Origin: Leuctra nigra
Taxonomy: Eukaryota > Arthropoda > Insecta > Plecoptera > Leuctridae
Direction: 5' to 3'
Length of the DNA: 64,000 bases
NCBI GenBank assembly: GCA_934045905.1
Contig: OW203770.1
Coordinates: 30,079,259-30,143,258 of the forward strand
Made by a program: the position numbers and the translations under genes. The notes beneath the pieces were generated by a model. It was not told the origin of the DNA. It searched no databases and worked only from the letters and a program-made list of their open reading frames with translations. Of the stretch, positions 50,515 through 61,363 are shown piece by piece. Every line of letters starts with the position of its first letter. The stretch's first letter is position 1.

Positions 50515-51045
50515 AAACTCAAAATACTATTATAAAGTCTTCACACTCAAGAAAGTGTTTTACAACTTCAGGATATACAATGTTTTGCGTAAACATAGCC
50601 TCACTCGAGCGGACCAATAATTATCCCTGCTGCTCCCCGTGCACAACCTCCACAAACTCAGATGATAACGTCCGCGCTCTGGACAGGGCGACATAGAGCT
50701 GTGCTGTCCATGAGCAAGGACTGGTTTGAAAAGGAACATACCGACCCGAGAAAATGTCTGTCCTTGAGCCTTGTTCATGGTGATGTCAAAGGACAATCGT
50801 ATGGGAAACTGTCTCCTCATCAGCTTAAAGGGCAGTCCAATGTCAGACGTATCAGCTGGACCCTTGAGAGAAATATCCGCTCACCGGCATGCCTGCCTCC
50901 CAAGATCTCGGCGTCGATGACACGCTGTCGCAGTCCACGCACAATTACACGTGTCCCGTTGCATAGGCCTTTAGTCATGCGAATGTTACGCAAGAGCATG
51001 ACTCCGATGTTCAGGAGCATTGCGTGGATGATTGTCTGCAGATGA
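50515..51045 (-). pseudogene. Helitron RepHel helicase C-terminal fragment
   Basis: On the minus strand, consecutive pieces match the end of the PIF1-like helicase of Helitron transposons: MLLRNIRMTKGLCNGTRVIV and AEILGGRHAGERIFLSRVQL; after a frame break FPIRLSFDITMNKAQGQTF, which contains the conserved helicase motif KAQGQT; then LYVALSRARTLSS; and a last piece FTQNIVYPEVVKHFLE near 50535-50600. Frameshifts near 50820, 50690 and 50600 and the absence of all upstream Rep and helicase motifs show a dead fragment. A 12-bp-stem hairpin (actattttcacc/ggtgaaaatagt) lies beside it at 51075-51106. Confidence 0.88.
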
Positions 51046-51270
51046 TGTTACACGGTGAAAATAACCACTGATACTATTTTCACCACACGGTGAAAATAGT
51101 CGCGTCCAAATATAAAACAGAAAATGAAATTCTTCAGACCACACTGGGTGCAGACTATTGCGCATTTAACATGCATTTTACCGTCATTGGAAGAAGTATA
51201 GCAACACCATTGCAAAGAGTATCTTCTGCCGATAATCACAAATCAATAATCAAAATCGTAATGAAAATTG

Positions 51271-51597
51271 AACCCCATAAAAAACACTTCGTGTAAAAAT
51301 ACCAGCCAAGTCTCTTCTACTAAAAAAAAATATATGAAATCTAAAAATTCTGCACTGAAAAGTAATGATATCAAAAAATTTGCCAAGTCAAAACTTTATT
51401 TGAAAATCAAAAAATACTTGGCGCATCGTGTATATTAATAGCTAAGAAGTATATAAAATATAAAAGATATAAAATATTAATATACATAAAATATACAAAC
51501 ATATAGTATACCTAAAATGCCCTAAAAAATCGATGCGCCAAGTATTTTTTGATTTTCAAATAAAGTTTTGACTTGGCAAATTTTTTGATATCATTAC
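51271..51597. mobile_element. Foldback element, left part, split by the 4.75-kb transposon
   Basis: 51271-51360 (ccccataaaaaacacttcgt, agccaagtctcttctact, aaaattctgcactgaaaa) is the inverted copy of 56350-56440. 51361-51430 is the inverted copy of 51525-51597 (ccaagtcaaaactttatttg, cttggcgcatcg). Removing 51600-56347 restores one continuous foldback element with arms of about 160 bp. Confidence 0.87.
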
Positions 51598-52687
51598 TTC
51601 CCTTACGAAAAAGTACTATTGAGTACCAATAGTTTTTTAAAATAACTATTAAAAACCAATAGTTTTTTGGAATAACTATTACGACTCAATAGTTTACTAC
51701 TGAGTTTCAATAGTTCTTTTATCCCGTCACGTAATTACTATTGGCAACCCAATAGTGAATTCATGCAACTTTACAGTTTTTGAAAATAACTATTGGAAAC
51801 CAATAGTGTTTTGGAATATCTATAACGACTCAATAGTTTACTACTGAGTTCCAATAGTTCTTTTATCCCGAGATATACTTACTATTGGCAACCCAATAGT
51901 GAATTCATGCAATGTTACAGTTCTTGAATATACTAGTTCATTTTTATTTGTTTAAATTTTTTAATAAACATAAAAATAAAAATTATGTATGAAGCTAGCA
52001 ACAAAGATACATAGTGAAGTGTATAAAAAAATGCAAATATGAAGTCAATTAACTCAAATAACGACTCGTCTAGAGCAGTTTTAATAACATTGTAACTATT
52101 TTTAACAATTTAAATATTGTATAACAATACCTGCAATCAAGCTGATTTTTTGTATGGCACAAAACATTGAGAAAAAATAAAAAATATATTGGAAGTAAAA
52201 TATCCCTTTAAATCCTTTAGTTAAAAAATATATATCGATATTAACAAAACTCTTGATAAAAATAAAATGGCGGCCTAAAATGTGTTAAACTTTCATTTTT
52301 GAGTTACGTAGGTGGACATTAATAATAACGTCAAAAAACATTTTTAGAAATAATTAGTTGGGGTTGTATACCCATTTTTTCAGTTAAGTGACTGGAGTAT
52401 TATTTTGTTTGAATCGGTGGTTTGAATATTCCCGCGATCAGTCACGTGATTGCATTCAGCGCTCTCTGGGCCTGGCTGGAAACAGCTGGTTCGAAAGTGA
52501 CACGAGCGGCTAGAGACAGAAGGTGCTCCAATTGCGCGCGTATAAGTTTTACTGGGCAGCCTAAGGAATAAAACTCTCTATGGGTAGACAAAGTCGAACT
52601 GGCGAAAATTAAAGCTGGGCAACCTAAAAAAATAACTCTATGGTTAGGCAGATTATAACTTGTGAAAATTGCAAATAAAAAAAGTAC

Positions 52688-52759
52688 GACCTCTGCCGGT
52701 TTCGAACCGGCGACCCCTAGCACCGCAAGCCAATGCACTGTCCATTGCGCTACCAGGAC
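52688..52759 (-). tRNA. tRNA-Arg(GCG)-like sequence with Pol III terminator, probably pseudogene or SINE head
   Basis: This 72-nt minus-strand sequence folds as a cloverleaf: D stem GCGC/GTGC, anticodon stem TTGGC/GCTAG with loop TTGCGGT (anticodon GCG), and T stem GCCGG/CCGGC with loop TTCGAAA. The A-box region tagcgcaatgg and B box ggttcgaaacc are close to consensus. A run of seven T begins a few bases after the 3' end. The acceptor stem is poor (about 4 of 7 pairs), which argues against a functional tRNA. It lies inside the 4.75-kb transposon, whose other copies would show whether it belongs to the element. Confidence 0.45.
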
Positions 52760-53056
52760 AGCGGTACCCATCGTTTTTCGTAACCACTATATAAATAAAA
52801 ACTTGTGAACCGTTCGCGCATCCTGTACTGCGCAATGTAAAACTTGGAGCACCTTCTGCCTCTAGCCGTTCTCGAAAGAGACGGTTGGGTTGGGTCTGTT
52901 TACAAAGCAGGCAACCGCTGCGTACCCTCTCGTTTTTGTAGTTTGAAATGGTTTGAACGTCATATCAGTGATTTTAATTAGTTAATTAATTTCACAATAA
53001 AATATTTGTCTCTGCTATGTGGTCAATACCATTTAATTCGACAGAAGTAATGAAAT

Positions 53057-54343
53057 ATGGACGGATATTTGTCTCCAGCTCAATGGTGGTGAGTAATCTT
53101 TCTTTCACTATTATTACTAAACAAGTAGTAGTAGGTACCTACCTAGCTAGATACCTAACCTAGGAAGATGTAGGTGTATAGATAGTACTTTAGTTTTATG
53201 TACCCAGAACACTTGTGATGTGAACTACCTACCTATCAACCTCACAGATTTGTGAATGCAGTAATTGAAATGGGAAAAATACAATAATTAGACTACCTAC
53301 TACATACCAACCTACTACCTACCACACCTACTAAATTATACTGATTTCTTACAGGATAACACAGGCCGACCACCAAGCAGAGGCGAATGCAGAAGGCACA
53401 CAGATGGATGGAAATGACATACTACCTACTATACTAGGTAGTACACTAGGTGCATATCACGGCATTCCATACTGTAAGTGTACCGACCTATCACCTAAGC
53501 ACCTATACTAAAGTCACTTCTACACAATTAGCCTAGCACAATCAAAACGTATAGTACTAGATAGGTAGTACTACCTATGATCGTATAGGTGCACTGATCG
53601 TTTGCAACCCGAGCATCGATACTAATACTCAAAAATAGAATGATTTCTATTGCTCTGTTCCTACTCGAACGTCGGTTTTTGTTATTGTGCGTGCAAAAAA
53701 CACTCGGGTTGGTATACACGATTGTTGCAAACAGCCGTATGGTTGGTATATGACCCGGACGTTTGTGTCTAGATAGCTAGTCATAGAGGTGTCAAGAAGT
53801 ACTGCATCTAGGATTCTACGATGAAATTGCAGTTGTAGGTTCCGTAGATTTTAACATGGCAATTGTAATCGCTAAACTGAGGCTGTCGGCCAGTGTGATA
53901 GCCTCCAAGAAACATTTTGAAATAGGTATGCATTCACACACTCATGTTAATTTAAGTTTAAATTTCATTTAGAGAGTAGAGACATTCAAATTTCAAAGTA
54001 ATAAAACCCCAATCAATTGTTCGATACCTATACTAAGGTTAGATTGGCAAACTGCAAAATCTAACTTTTCAAGAAGACACTTGACTGCCCAAATGTTATT
54101 AAAATACATTCACCAGAAGAATAATTACTTTAAAATCTACTGTCAAACCATACCTAATCGTTCAGCTCAAATTTGATTTTTGAATGATTTTAATGACTAA
54201 AATATTGGTAAATAGATAGAGGTTAACTTATAATAGATTGCTGAATGGCAATATTAAAAATGGATGACTTGATGTTTCAATGTCGATCATTCTTTCTTAC
54301 AGTGAATGGATTTAGTAGCAAGCGCGAACGAAGAGAGAATCTT
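53057..54343 (+). CDS. Candidate spliced gene inside the 4.75-kb transposon, unrecognised
   Basis: Four segments join in phase with GT-AG borders: 53057-53088 (ATG start, MDGYLSPAQW, donor gtgagt), 53355-53473 (acceptor ctgatttcttacag, donor gtaagt; ITQADHQAEANAEGTQMDGN...), 53833-53925 (acceptor gaaattgcag, donor gtatgc; VGSVDFNMAIVIAKLRLSA...) and from 54303 (acceptor ttctttcttacag; VNGFSSKRERRENLIVRY). The third segment has a regular hydrophobic pattern; the last is basic. I recognise no family. The model was found by searching for compatible sites, so chance is possible. The end of the fourth segment is uncertain: a stop-free frame continues to 54532, or a weak donor at 54344 (gtacgc) could be used. 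Confidence 0.3.
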
Positions 54344-55087
54344 ATTGTACGCTACCGTCCAATGTCTGTCTTCTTCCTTTTTTGTCTTTACTGGAGCAAT
54401 AAAAATCAAATTATTTCTCTGATCAAGTTGAAATTTTGCACAAAGACCAGCTGCATTGCAGTTTTGCAGTTAGTTAGGTACCCTGATTGGTTAAAAAGAA
54501 TTAGGTACCTACCTACCTATCATTGTTTGTAGTGTAGCTAGGTACTTGTAAAATTTCAAATCTCTGGTCAAGTTGCTTGGTGAACAAAGCCAATATTTCA
54601 ATAGGTAGGTAGGCAAGGTGTGTCTGTTGGTAGATATATTTTAAAAAATTTCAATCAAATCCTGTGTCGGTATAAAAATATCGGAAATCTCAATAAATAT
54701 CACAATAAATTCTCATTGAAATATAAAAGTCACCTATATGTTTCTTGTGCAAATTATTCAGCTAGGTACCTACCTAGTTTCTTGCAGTAGGTCACCAAAC
54801 ATAATACAGTAAGCGAAGAAAGTGAATGGACTAAAATGCATTTGATTGTATTGTACTAGATCAAACCAGATCAGATGCTATCAATCTGTCTGACTTATAG
54901 TATTGTTACCTACCTACATAGTTTAATATCAATAGTTTGCCAAAGTATCTGACCAGCAGTCTTTCCAATTTGTTAGCATACTGTTTTATGTTTGGATGTA
55001 GAGGATACAGTTTTTCAAAGTCACTTATTTACAGTGGGTTTGACTTTTGCATTCTAGTACATGACTTTGTATGGTACTTTATTGCAG

Positions 55088-55313
55088 GGAGCACCACTGA
55101 AAATCGAGGACCTCATATCGAACCTAGATTTTACGTCTGTCTAACCACCGTAAGCCTCCGCTGCTGACGTCAGATTTATTCATCATGGTCTTTGGAAGGG
55201 ACACGCTGAGTATGTCGAGCATTTCCGGCATCGTGTCTAATACCGCAGAGGAAAACCAGCCGAGCCCAAACTTGACCAGCGGAAGATTGATGCAATTTTT
55301 AGTAGGTACCTAA
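55088..55313 (+). CDS. Candidate coding block in the 4.75-kb transposon
   Basis: After a fair acceptor (tttattgcag), one frame reads GAPLKIEDLISNLDFTSV and stops at 55142. An overlapping frame is then open for about 62 codons (SDLFIMVFGRDTLSM..., ending QFLVGT and stop at about 55313). The shift suggests either a decayed coding exon or a second exon. It could continue the candidate gene upstream. No domain is recognised. Confidence 0.25.
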
Positions 55314-56349
55314 GTTGATTATTAAGTTAAATTAATTATTTATTTTACAGTAGGTAGTATTAGGACTTTTGTACTATTCGATAATTTTATACGTACACTA
55401 ATTGTACATATTGGACTTTTAAAAGTTCTTTAAAAAAAATGTGTAGGCTAACTGTTACTGACAGACTTACGGTAGGTACACAGTTTAATTTTTCTAGCTT
55501 TGACTTGAGGTGCCTATTGTTGACACCTAATCAATCATCACATTCCAGTCATTTTACAAGCGAGATGTGATGGATGGCTGTCAATAATACAAATGCTGAT
55601 ATCTGGCGGTTTCAAACAGCGGTGTCACAGCGGTTTCAAAACAAACAAGTTAACAACTATTTTACTATGTTGCGTTTTTTTTATGCGTTTTTTACTATGA
55701 ATGTTACTTGTTCAACAAGAGCTCATTTTTAATGTAGAAATCTCATTTCTTTATAGATTACATCCAGTCAGTGTTTGACACCGAGGAATCGTCAACCGAG
55801 CGAACCGAGCGAATTCCGAGGAATTATATTTTGTGGAAGAGTAAATCTTATGTGATCTTATGGTACCTATTTTTAACATTTTAGACATTATTGCCACCCA
55901 TTTTTAAGATCACAAATTTTTTATCTTATTAATCTCTTAACTTTTTATTTGTAAACCTTATCATGTTTGAAAAATACACAAATGTATGTTAAAATGTAAA
56001 AAAATTATCATTTCATTTCCTTTCATGAAGATTCACTTTCAGTCCTGAGTAGTAATTAGTTAATTACTAATTAATTGCCAATTTAGTTTTTTTTCCTATA
56101 GTAGGTAGTATTCCAATTTTGGGAGAAAATACTATTGAGTTTTTCAATAGTTAAATATTAATCATGAATAGTAATTGTCAATAGTTTTAAACATCAAGGG
56201 TAAAATACTATTTGCATTCTTCAATAGTTAACTATTCGTCCCGAATAGTAATCGCCAATAGTTTTTATCTAATAGTATTCCAATTTTACCATTGGGGGAA
56301 ATACTATTGGGGTTTCAATAGTTTTCAATAGTACTTTTTCGTAAGGGTT

Positions 56350-56440
56350 TTCAGTGCAGAATTTTTAGATTTCATATATTTTTTTTTAGTAGAAGAGACT
56401 TGGCTGGTATTTTTACACGAAGTGTTTTTTATGGGGATAT
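56350..56440. mobile_element. Foldback element, right part
   Basis: This is the far arm of the element at 51271-51597, displaced by insertion of the 4.75-kb transposon. Confidence 0.85.
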
Positions 56441-56559
56441 CACTCCTTTTTTTAGTTTATTCTAACAACTTGTGACACATATGAAATGAACAATTACTAA
56501 ATTCTTTTAAAAAATCATCACCCTTTACAATTTCGTTACCACTAATGAATAGCAGCGTA

Positions 56560-57925
56560 TGGTCCTAAATAATTGCTTTAAATGATCTTTCACGAAGAAT
56601 AGCAAAGGTTTCATTCCAATCAGTCAACCCAGTTCCGAGATATGGAAACACTTCGGTTTTCAAAATGGCTGCTGAACTTTCTGCAATGCCACATAGAATT
56701 TATTTCTATAAATGATGTGTATCATTTTAAGCTTTCTGAATATGTATTTATTGTATAGGAGGGAATTATAATAATTTATACATTTAAATGACGTCATTTC
56801 CGGTCTCATAAATAGGACAATTCTATTTGTACTGTTCATATTCCATAGAGATGGCCATCCGAATCGTTTGGCGCTAGTTTCATACCGATTTGTCTACCAG
56901 TTTTTGAGATATGACGTTACTTCCGGTTTAAAAATGGCGGCTGAAATCTCTGACCCCTTGAAGTATATTTGAAACTTGATTACAATTTTATAAGCTGTCT
57001 CAAATAGTATATTTATTGCATCAAAATAAAAATTTGTGAGATTATTAAAATGTGTGACGTCATTTCCGGTTAAGGTATAGGAAACTGCAAATATTATTGA
57101 TGATAATACATAAAGTTGTACGTCTAAATTGTTTTGCGCTGGTTTCGTTGAAATCTATTTAGCCGTTATTGAGATATGATGTCACTTCCGGTTTCAAAAT
57201 GGCGGCTTCTGGTTGGTTTTATAACAAGTCACATGAGACGTCAAAAGTACATACGTTACATAAATATCAAAATAATCGGATCAACCTTTGTTGCCAAAAA
57301 GCCAATCGATGTATTTCAAATTTCATTACGTCATTTCCGGTTTCTTTAACATAATGTTTAGTCTTTTGCTACTTATCATGCATATAGATGACCGTCTGGA
57401 TCGTTTGGCGCAATTTTCGTTCCAATCGGTCAAGCCGTTGACGAGATATGACGTCACTTCCGGTTTCAAAATGGCGGCACAAAAAATTCATGGGGTGAAG
57501 GTTAAATCAGACGCCAAAAGTGCACACGTGGTAAAAATGTGGGATCAATCGATTCAGCCGTTTAGGCTGTGGCCTGTTTACCGGATTTAAATTCCAGGAG
57601 ACTACTACTACTACTACTACTGAGATTATTATTATTATTATTATTATTATGAAAACCGCCCTAAAACACTGTTTTCACGGCCCTCTAGCGCGCAAAGGGC
57701 GTAACCTATTGTTCCCAAATTTGGTATATGTTGTAGGGTGGGCCTTAGCTCGAAATTAAGATATATCGCAACAATGTGAGATTTTCCAATTTTAAGATCC
57801 AGTAGGCCGAAAATGCCACTTTGATGCTTACGGTAAAAGTGGGTTTGCTCCAGCCTTTTTAAATGAGTGTGTGCGCGCGCCGTACGACTTGGCTGGCGTG
57901 GAGCGACCGCTCCACTAGATACTTC
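56560..57925 (+). mobile_element. Element with YY1/ETS/CRE-like modules, trinucleotide core and terminal hairpin, copy 2
   Basis: Modules of roughly 110-130 bp carry gagatatgacgtcacttccg, ggtttcaaaatggcggc and taccgatt/ccaatcggtca-like blocks at about 56630, 56790, 56905, 57055, 57170, 57325 and 57440. Then come (ACT)n-(ATT)n at 57600-57650, a block shared in reverse with 39600-39850 (ccagtaggccgaaaatg), and a terminal palindrome ggagcgaccgctcc followed by ctag at 57898-57917. The order of parts mirrors 39577-41500. Confidence 0.65.
57600..57650. repeat. Compound (ACT)n-(ATT)n microsatellite
   Basis: Seven ACT units, then gag, then about nine ATT units. The position within the element corresponds to the (TTC)n-(GAT)n of copy 1, but the motif differs. 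Confidence 0.95.
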
Positions 57926-59379
57926 ATCTTGTCTTTCTCTAGTTGCTACTTTCTATCTATATGGCAGTGAGACTTCTGCGAGTCAAGGTCTAAAGAGTAA
58001 ATGCCAACAATTGCTTCAATGCCAAATTGTCACGGCATCCTGAAGTTCTAAAGTTTCGAAAATATTGAGTTTTTCAATGCAAATTTAGTTTCTTTTAAAT
58101 ATCTCTCAAAATACTGAACGGATTTAAATGAAACCTTCACCACATTACTTCTCTCGAAATTATGTACAGAAAAAGTCAAGTTTCGTTGTAAATGGTGCTA
58201 AACTGGCGATTTCTATAGACGTCAGTCGTAACGCAACTTCAGAGCTCAGTGCGACCTTCTTCTTTTTTAGCGACATTAATAGTATAGGATACACATATCT
58301 CGATGTCAAAATTTGGACACGAGACAAAAATGCAGTGGATTATAAGCAAGGCGAAACAAAACAAGCAGAAGAGATTGGTTTTAATCAATAATTATAATAA
58401 TCAAGAATATTAAATTACGTCCAATATTTCAGGTCAACACCATAAGTATACGCAAAGTATACGCATATCCCAAGCATCTACTTTTGGACTTTGCATAAAT
58501 ACCAACGAACGTTTAGATCAGACTAGATTCTCTAATATTGTCAGCTAGGTTTATTGTAGGTATGTATGTACAATATACCAATTTAAGATGGTTGATAATA
58601 AGTGTTTTTGTGTGACGAAACAGGTACCAGGTGTTTAGGTGCTTAGGTAACTACCTATAGGTACTAAGAATTGACAGTAGAAAGTCATTTGAAGGACGAC
58701 ATAAAATAATTTGAATTGCTAGAGAATATTTTGTTCGGTTCTTTAGTCTCTAAACAGTTGTATTGAGTTGGGCTCGATTAGGGTAAAAGACGCCGCCGGG
58801 ATGGCGTTTTTTCCGCCAAAATATATACTGATTTTTAATTAAACATTTATGATTGAATATGTACACTTTTTGAGATTGAAAATAATGTGTTTCACCATGG
58901 ACGAATACACCTGTACAGGGATAGATAACGCTATACGACTCACATGCTTAACGAGAGTCCTATACCCGTGTCCTCTTTTCAAATAAAAGTCACAAAAAAA
59001 AACATTGCCGACCACTAAAAGCCAAAAATTATAAGTTTTCTTGACAAGTTGACACAATGCCTACGTGAATATATTACCAAAACCTGATTTACGTACGTAA
59101 AGTTACTCCCCCCCCCCCCCCCCCCCCCCCACCCCAGCACAAATTCTGTGACCATGCGCAAAAATGTGTGCCAAATTTGTGCTTCAACCCTGCAAATTTT
59201 TAGAATTTTGTGCTCTGCTGGTTTACGAGATATCAACCCCTAAAGGCGTGGGGATGGGGGGTAATCTTCACCCCCCCCCCCCCATGCCAGCATCTAAATA
59301 TGTATTGAATGAATCAAAACGTTTCAAGATTCAGATGCAAATTCAACATTTGTTTTATCTATATAGATACTGATAGCAT
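57926..59379. other. Intron 4 sequence with homopolymers
   Basis: Mostly unique AT-rich sequence. An open frame at 58128-58391 has no recognised domain. A 23-C run lies at 59108-59130 and another C run at about 59271-59283. The words gtaaaagacgccgccgggat at 58782 echo the boundary of element E at 50075. Confidence 0.5.
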
Positions 59380-59512
59380 ATGATACGACAGTTGAGGAGA
59401 CAGTTAGGGGACAGTTGGGGTCATTGGTGATAGTAAGAGACAGTTGGTGGCTTTTAGGGGCAGTTAGGGACAGTTGAATAAAGTTGGAGACAGTTGGAGA
59501 CAGTAAAGCTGG
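59380..59512. repeat. Degenerate gacagttgggg repeat
   Basis: About nine copies of (g)acagttrggga with variable spacing. Confidence 0.8.
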
Positions 59513-59970
59513 GTTCCCATACTTCGCTTTTATTTCGCATTCGGTTCGCTTTCGCAAAATGGCTACCTTTTAACACAGAAAATCGTCCATGTTTAATTTC
59601 GTCTCCGAAATGCAAAAATGTTGGATCAACTTCAACTTCGACGAATACATAACGCGCGAAATCCGGAAGTGATGCGATATATCGAATCTCCATTTCTTTT
59701 TCTGCATGCATGAAAACTGCATGAAAACGAATAGTAGAAATGTTTATAAGGTGAACCGGGTAGTTCATATAAAGCGCGAAGTTATGTATCCCTGTAAAGA
59801 TTTATCATCCATGGTTTTACCAATAAGTTGTTTTTATGAAATATAGCATTTCAAACGCATTAAATTTGTTTGCATGTTCCCTATTGATAGAGCTTGATAG
59901 AGCTTCATCACACATGTGTCAATGCGGCCTTCTGCCTGTGAGCTTGACTGATGTGTTGTGTATTGCGCAG
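59513..59970 (+). other. End of intron 4
   Basis: Unique sequence ending with the acceptor gtgtattgcgcag. Nothing else is seen. Confidence 0.6.
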
Positions 59971-60108
59971 GCGTGGCCACGCAGACCATCCTGACCATCC
60001 CTGTGAACCACGTGACTAGCGGCCAGATGGTCAACCTCGCGCTGAGCAACGGTCAAGTGGTTACGACAACACTGGCCAACCTACAGAACCTCACACAGTC
60101 CAACACGC
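59971..60108 (+). CDS. Exon 5 of POU6/pdm3-like transcription factor
   Basis: This 138-bp exon is flanked by gtattgcgcag and C|gtgagt. Phase fits exons 4 and 6 (Gly and Pro junction codons). The peptide is VATQTILTIPVNHVTS, GQMVNLALSNGQVVT and TTLANLQNLTQSNT. QTILTIPV followed by GQ...L and LANLQNL parallels the vertebrate POU6F2 region with PILIPFNMAGQ and TANLTNIQ (from memory), which is the main reason for the class 6 assignment. The 3' 83 bases and the donor are duplicated 365 bp downstream, after a 7-bp tandem array. Confidence 0.85.
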
Positions 60109-60130
60109 GTGAGTATTCAACACTACACGT

Positions 60131-60366
60131 GCCTAGCACCTAGCACCTAACACCTAGCACCTAGCACCTAGCACCTAGCACCTAGCACCTAGCACCTAGC
60201 ACCAAGCACCTAGCACCTAGCACCTAGCACCTAGCACCTAGCACCTAGCACCTAGCACCTAGCACCTAGCACCTAGCACCTAGCACCTAGCACGAAGCAC
60301 CTAGCACCTAGCACCTAGCACCTAGCACCTAACACCTAGCACCTAGCACCTAGCACCTAGCACTTA
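60131..60366. repeat. 7-bp tandem array (ctagcac)n next to the exon 5 donor
   Basis: About 33 units of ctagcac, with rare ctaacac, caagcac and cgaagcac variants, begin 23 bp after the exon 5 donor. Because 7 is not divisible by three, read-through in any frame soon meets TAG. Confidence 0.97.
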
Positions 60367-60390
60367 GAGAATGTGCTAATATCAGTATAA

Positions 60391-60482
60391 GATGGTCAAC
60401 CTCGCGCTTATAGCAACGGTCAAGTGGTTACGACAACACTTGCCAACCTACAGAACCTCACACAGTCCAACACGCGTGAGTA
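60391..60482 (+). pseudogene. Partial duplicate of exon 5 with its splice donor
   Basis: This matches 60026-60116 (last 83 exon bases plus cgtgagtat). Differences are a 2-base net insertion (gctgagcaac to gcttatagcaac) and one g-to-t change, so the duplication is recent. The insertion breaks the frame. The 5' part of the exon and its acceptor are missing; upstream AG dinucleotides (atatcag, tataag) lack a pyrimidine tract. Confidence 0.93.
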
Positions 60483-61363
60483 TCGTCCAGGATCATTTCC
60501 AGTCTTGTGACTTTTGGGGAAGTAGTCACCTGTCACTTTGTAACGCGAGTAGTCACCTGGGGTCTGACAGACCCCATTTACTTTTGACTGCCATGCACAT
60601 TTGGAATGTATTTTGAGTGTCCATATATTTTTATTGTCATTGTTGATGTATTAATCTAATACCTGACCACAAGTTTTGCTATATTTATTTTAAACTCTTC
60701 GTTACGTTTGGACATTTCACAAGTTCTTTTATTTTTATGAATACAATATTTCGGTTATTACTTCAATAACCTTCATCAGGTAAAGTAAAAATCGATAAAA
60801 AACCAAAACACATAATACAAACATTGAACTAATCTAGGTAACTCATGTTCAAAGAAGTAAATAAAAGCAAAGAACCTATAGTAATTTAACGAAATATTCA
60901 ACAACCTTGAAAAAAAAAGAAACAATTGATAAAGAAAAGAACAGTAGATGCTAATTAATTACTTGTTGCATTTTTGCTTCCATTTGACATTTTAACGTTG
61001 AAATCCAAATATTATTAAATTCATAACTAAAGCATTAAAAATTTATTTATGACAAGATATAAGAACCAGAATGTTCATTTTAGTATATCTTGAAGTTTAT
61101 GCTTGCTATAATGACGTAACACAAAAAATATTGTAGTTAAAGAAATATGTTCCTAAACCTATAAATGTACATATAGTTTGAGATTCGCACTATTGAAGTT
61201 AAACAGTGCTATAAAAATGGCCAGAGAGGACACTTGCATTTGTTTTTTCAAGATTAGAAACAGGTATATTATGGTAGGCTGGTATTAAACAGTTAGAATC
61301 AACTTTAAAAAAGTAACATCAAATAAAAAAATCTTAAAATCAAATATTCTTCGTCACTACCTG
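60483..61363. other. Intron 5 sequence with a hammerhead-core-like motif
   Basis: AT-rich unique sequence. On the minus strand at 60749-60779, ctgatgaa is followed by a perfect 7-bp hairpin (ggttatt/aataacc) and then gaaa. Nothing else is supported. Confidence 0.45.

Larger units (their letters stand above)
51600..56347. mobile_element. 4.75-kb terminal-inverted-repeat DNA transposon
   Basis: Ends are cccttacgaaaaagtactat and its inverse (atagtactttttcgtaaggg). The two arms of the host foldback show that only TT is duplicated (51598-51599 and 56348-56349). The subterminal 250-300 bp carry many copies of the words actattgg / ccaatagt, arranged as longer direct repeats on the left (tttactactgagttccaata, tattggcaacccaatagtga). 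The interior has a tRNA-like sequence, many ctacctaggtaggtacc-type words at 53120-55320, and possible spliced coding sequence. I do not recognise the superfamily. Confidence 0.85.

Noticed and set aside
58128..58391. 87-codon + strand open frame
   Set aside because: No recognised domain, splice context or repeat family; AT-rich sequence allows this length by chance.
60131..60366. Telomere-like repeat
   Set aside because: The 7-bp unit ctagcac is not a known telomere motif (arthropod TTAGG) and lies inside an intron.
60392..60616. 74-codon frame in intron 5
   Set aside because: It starts in the frame-shifted duplicate of exon 5 and runs into intron sequence.
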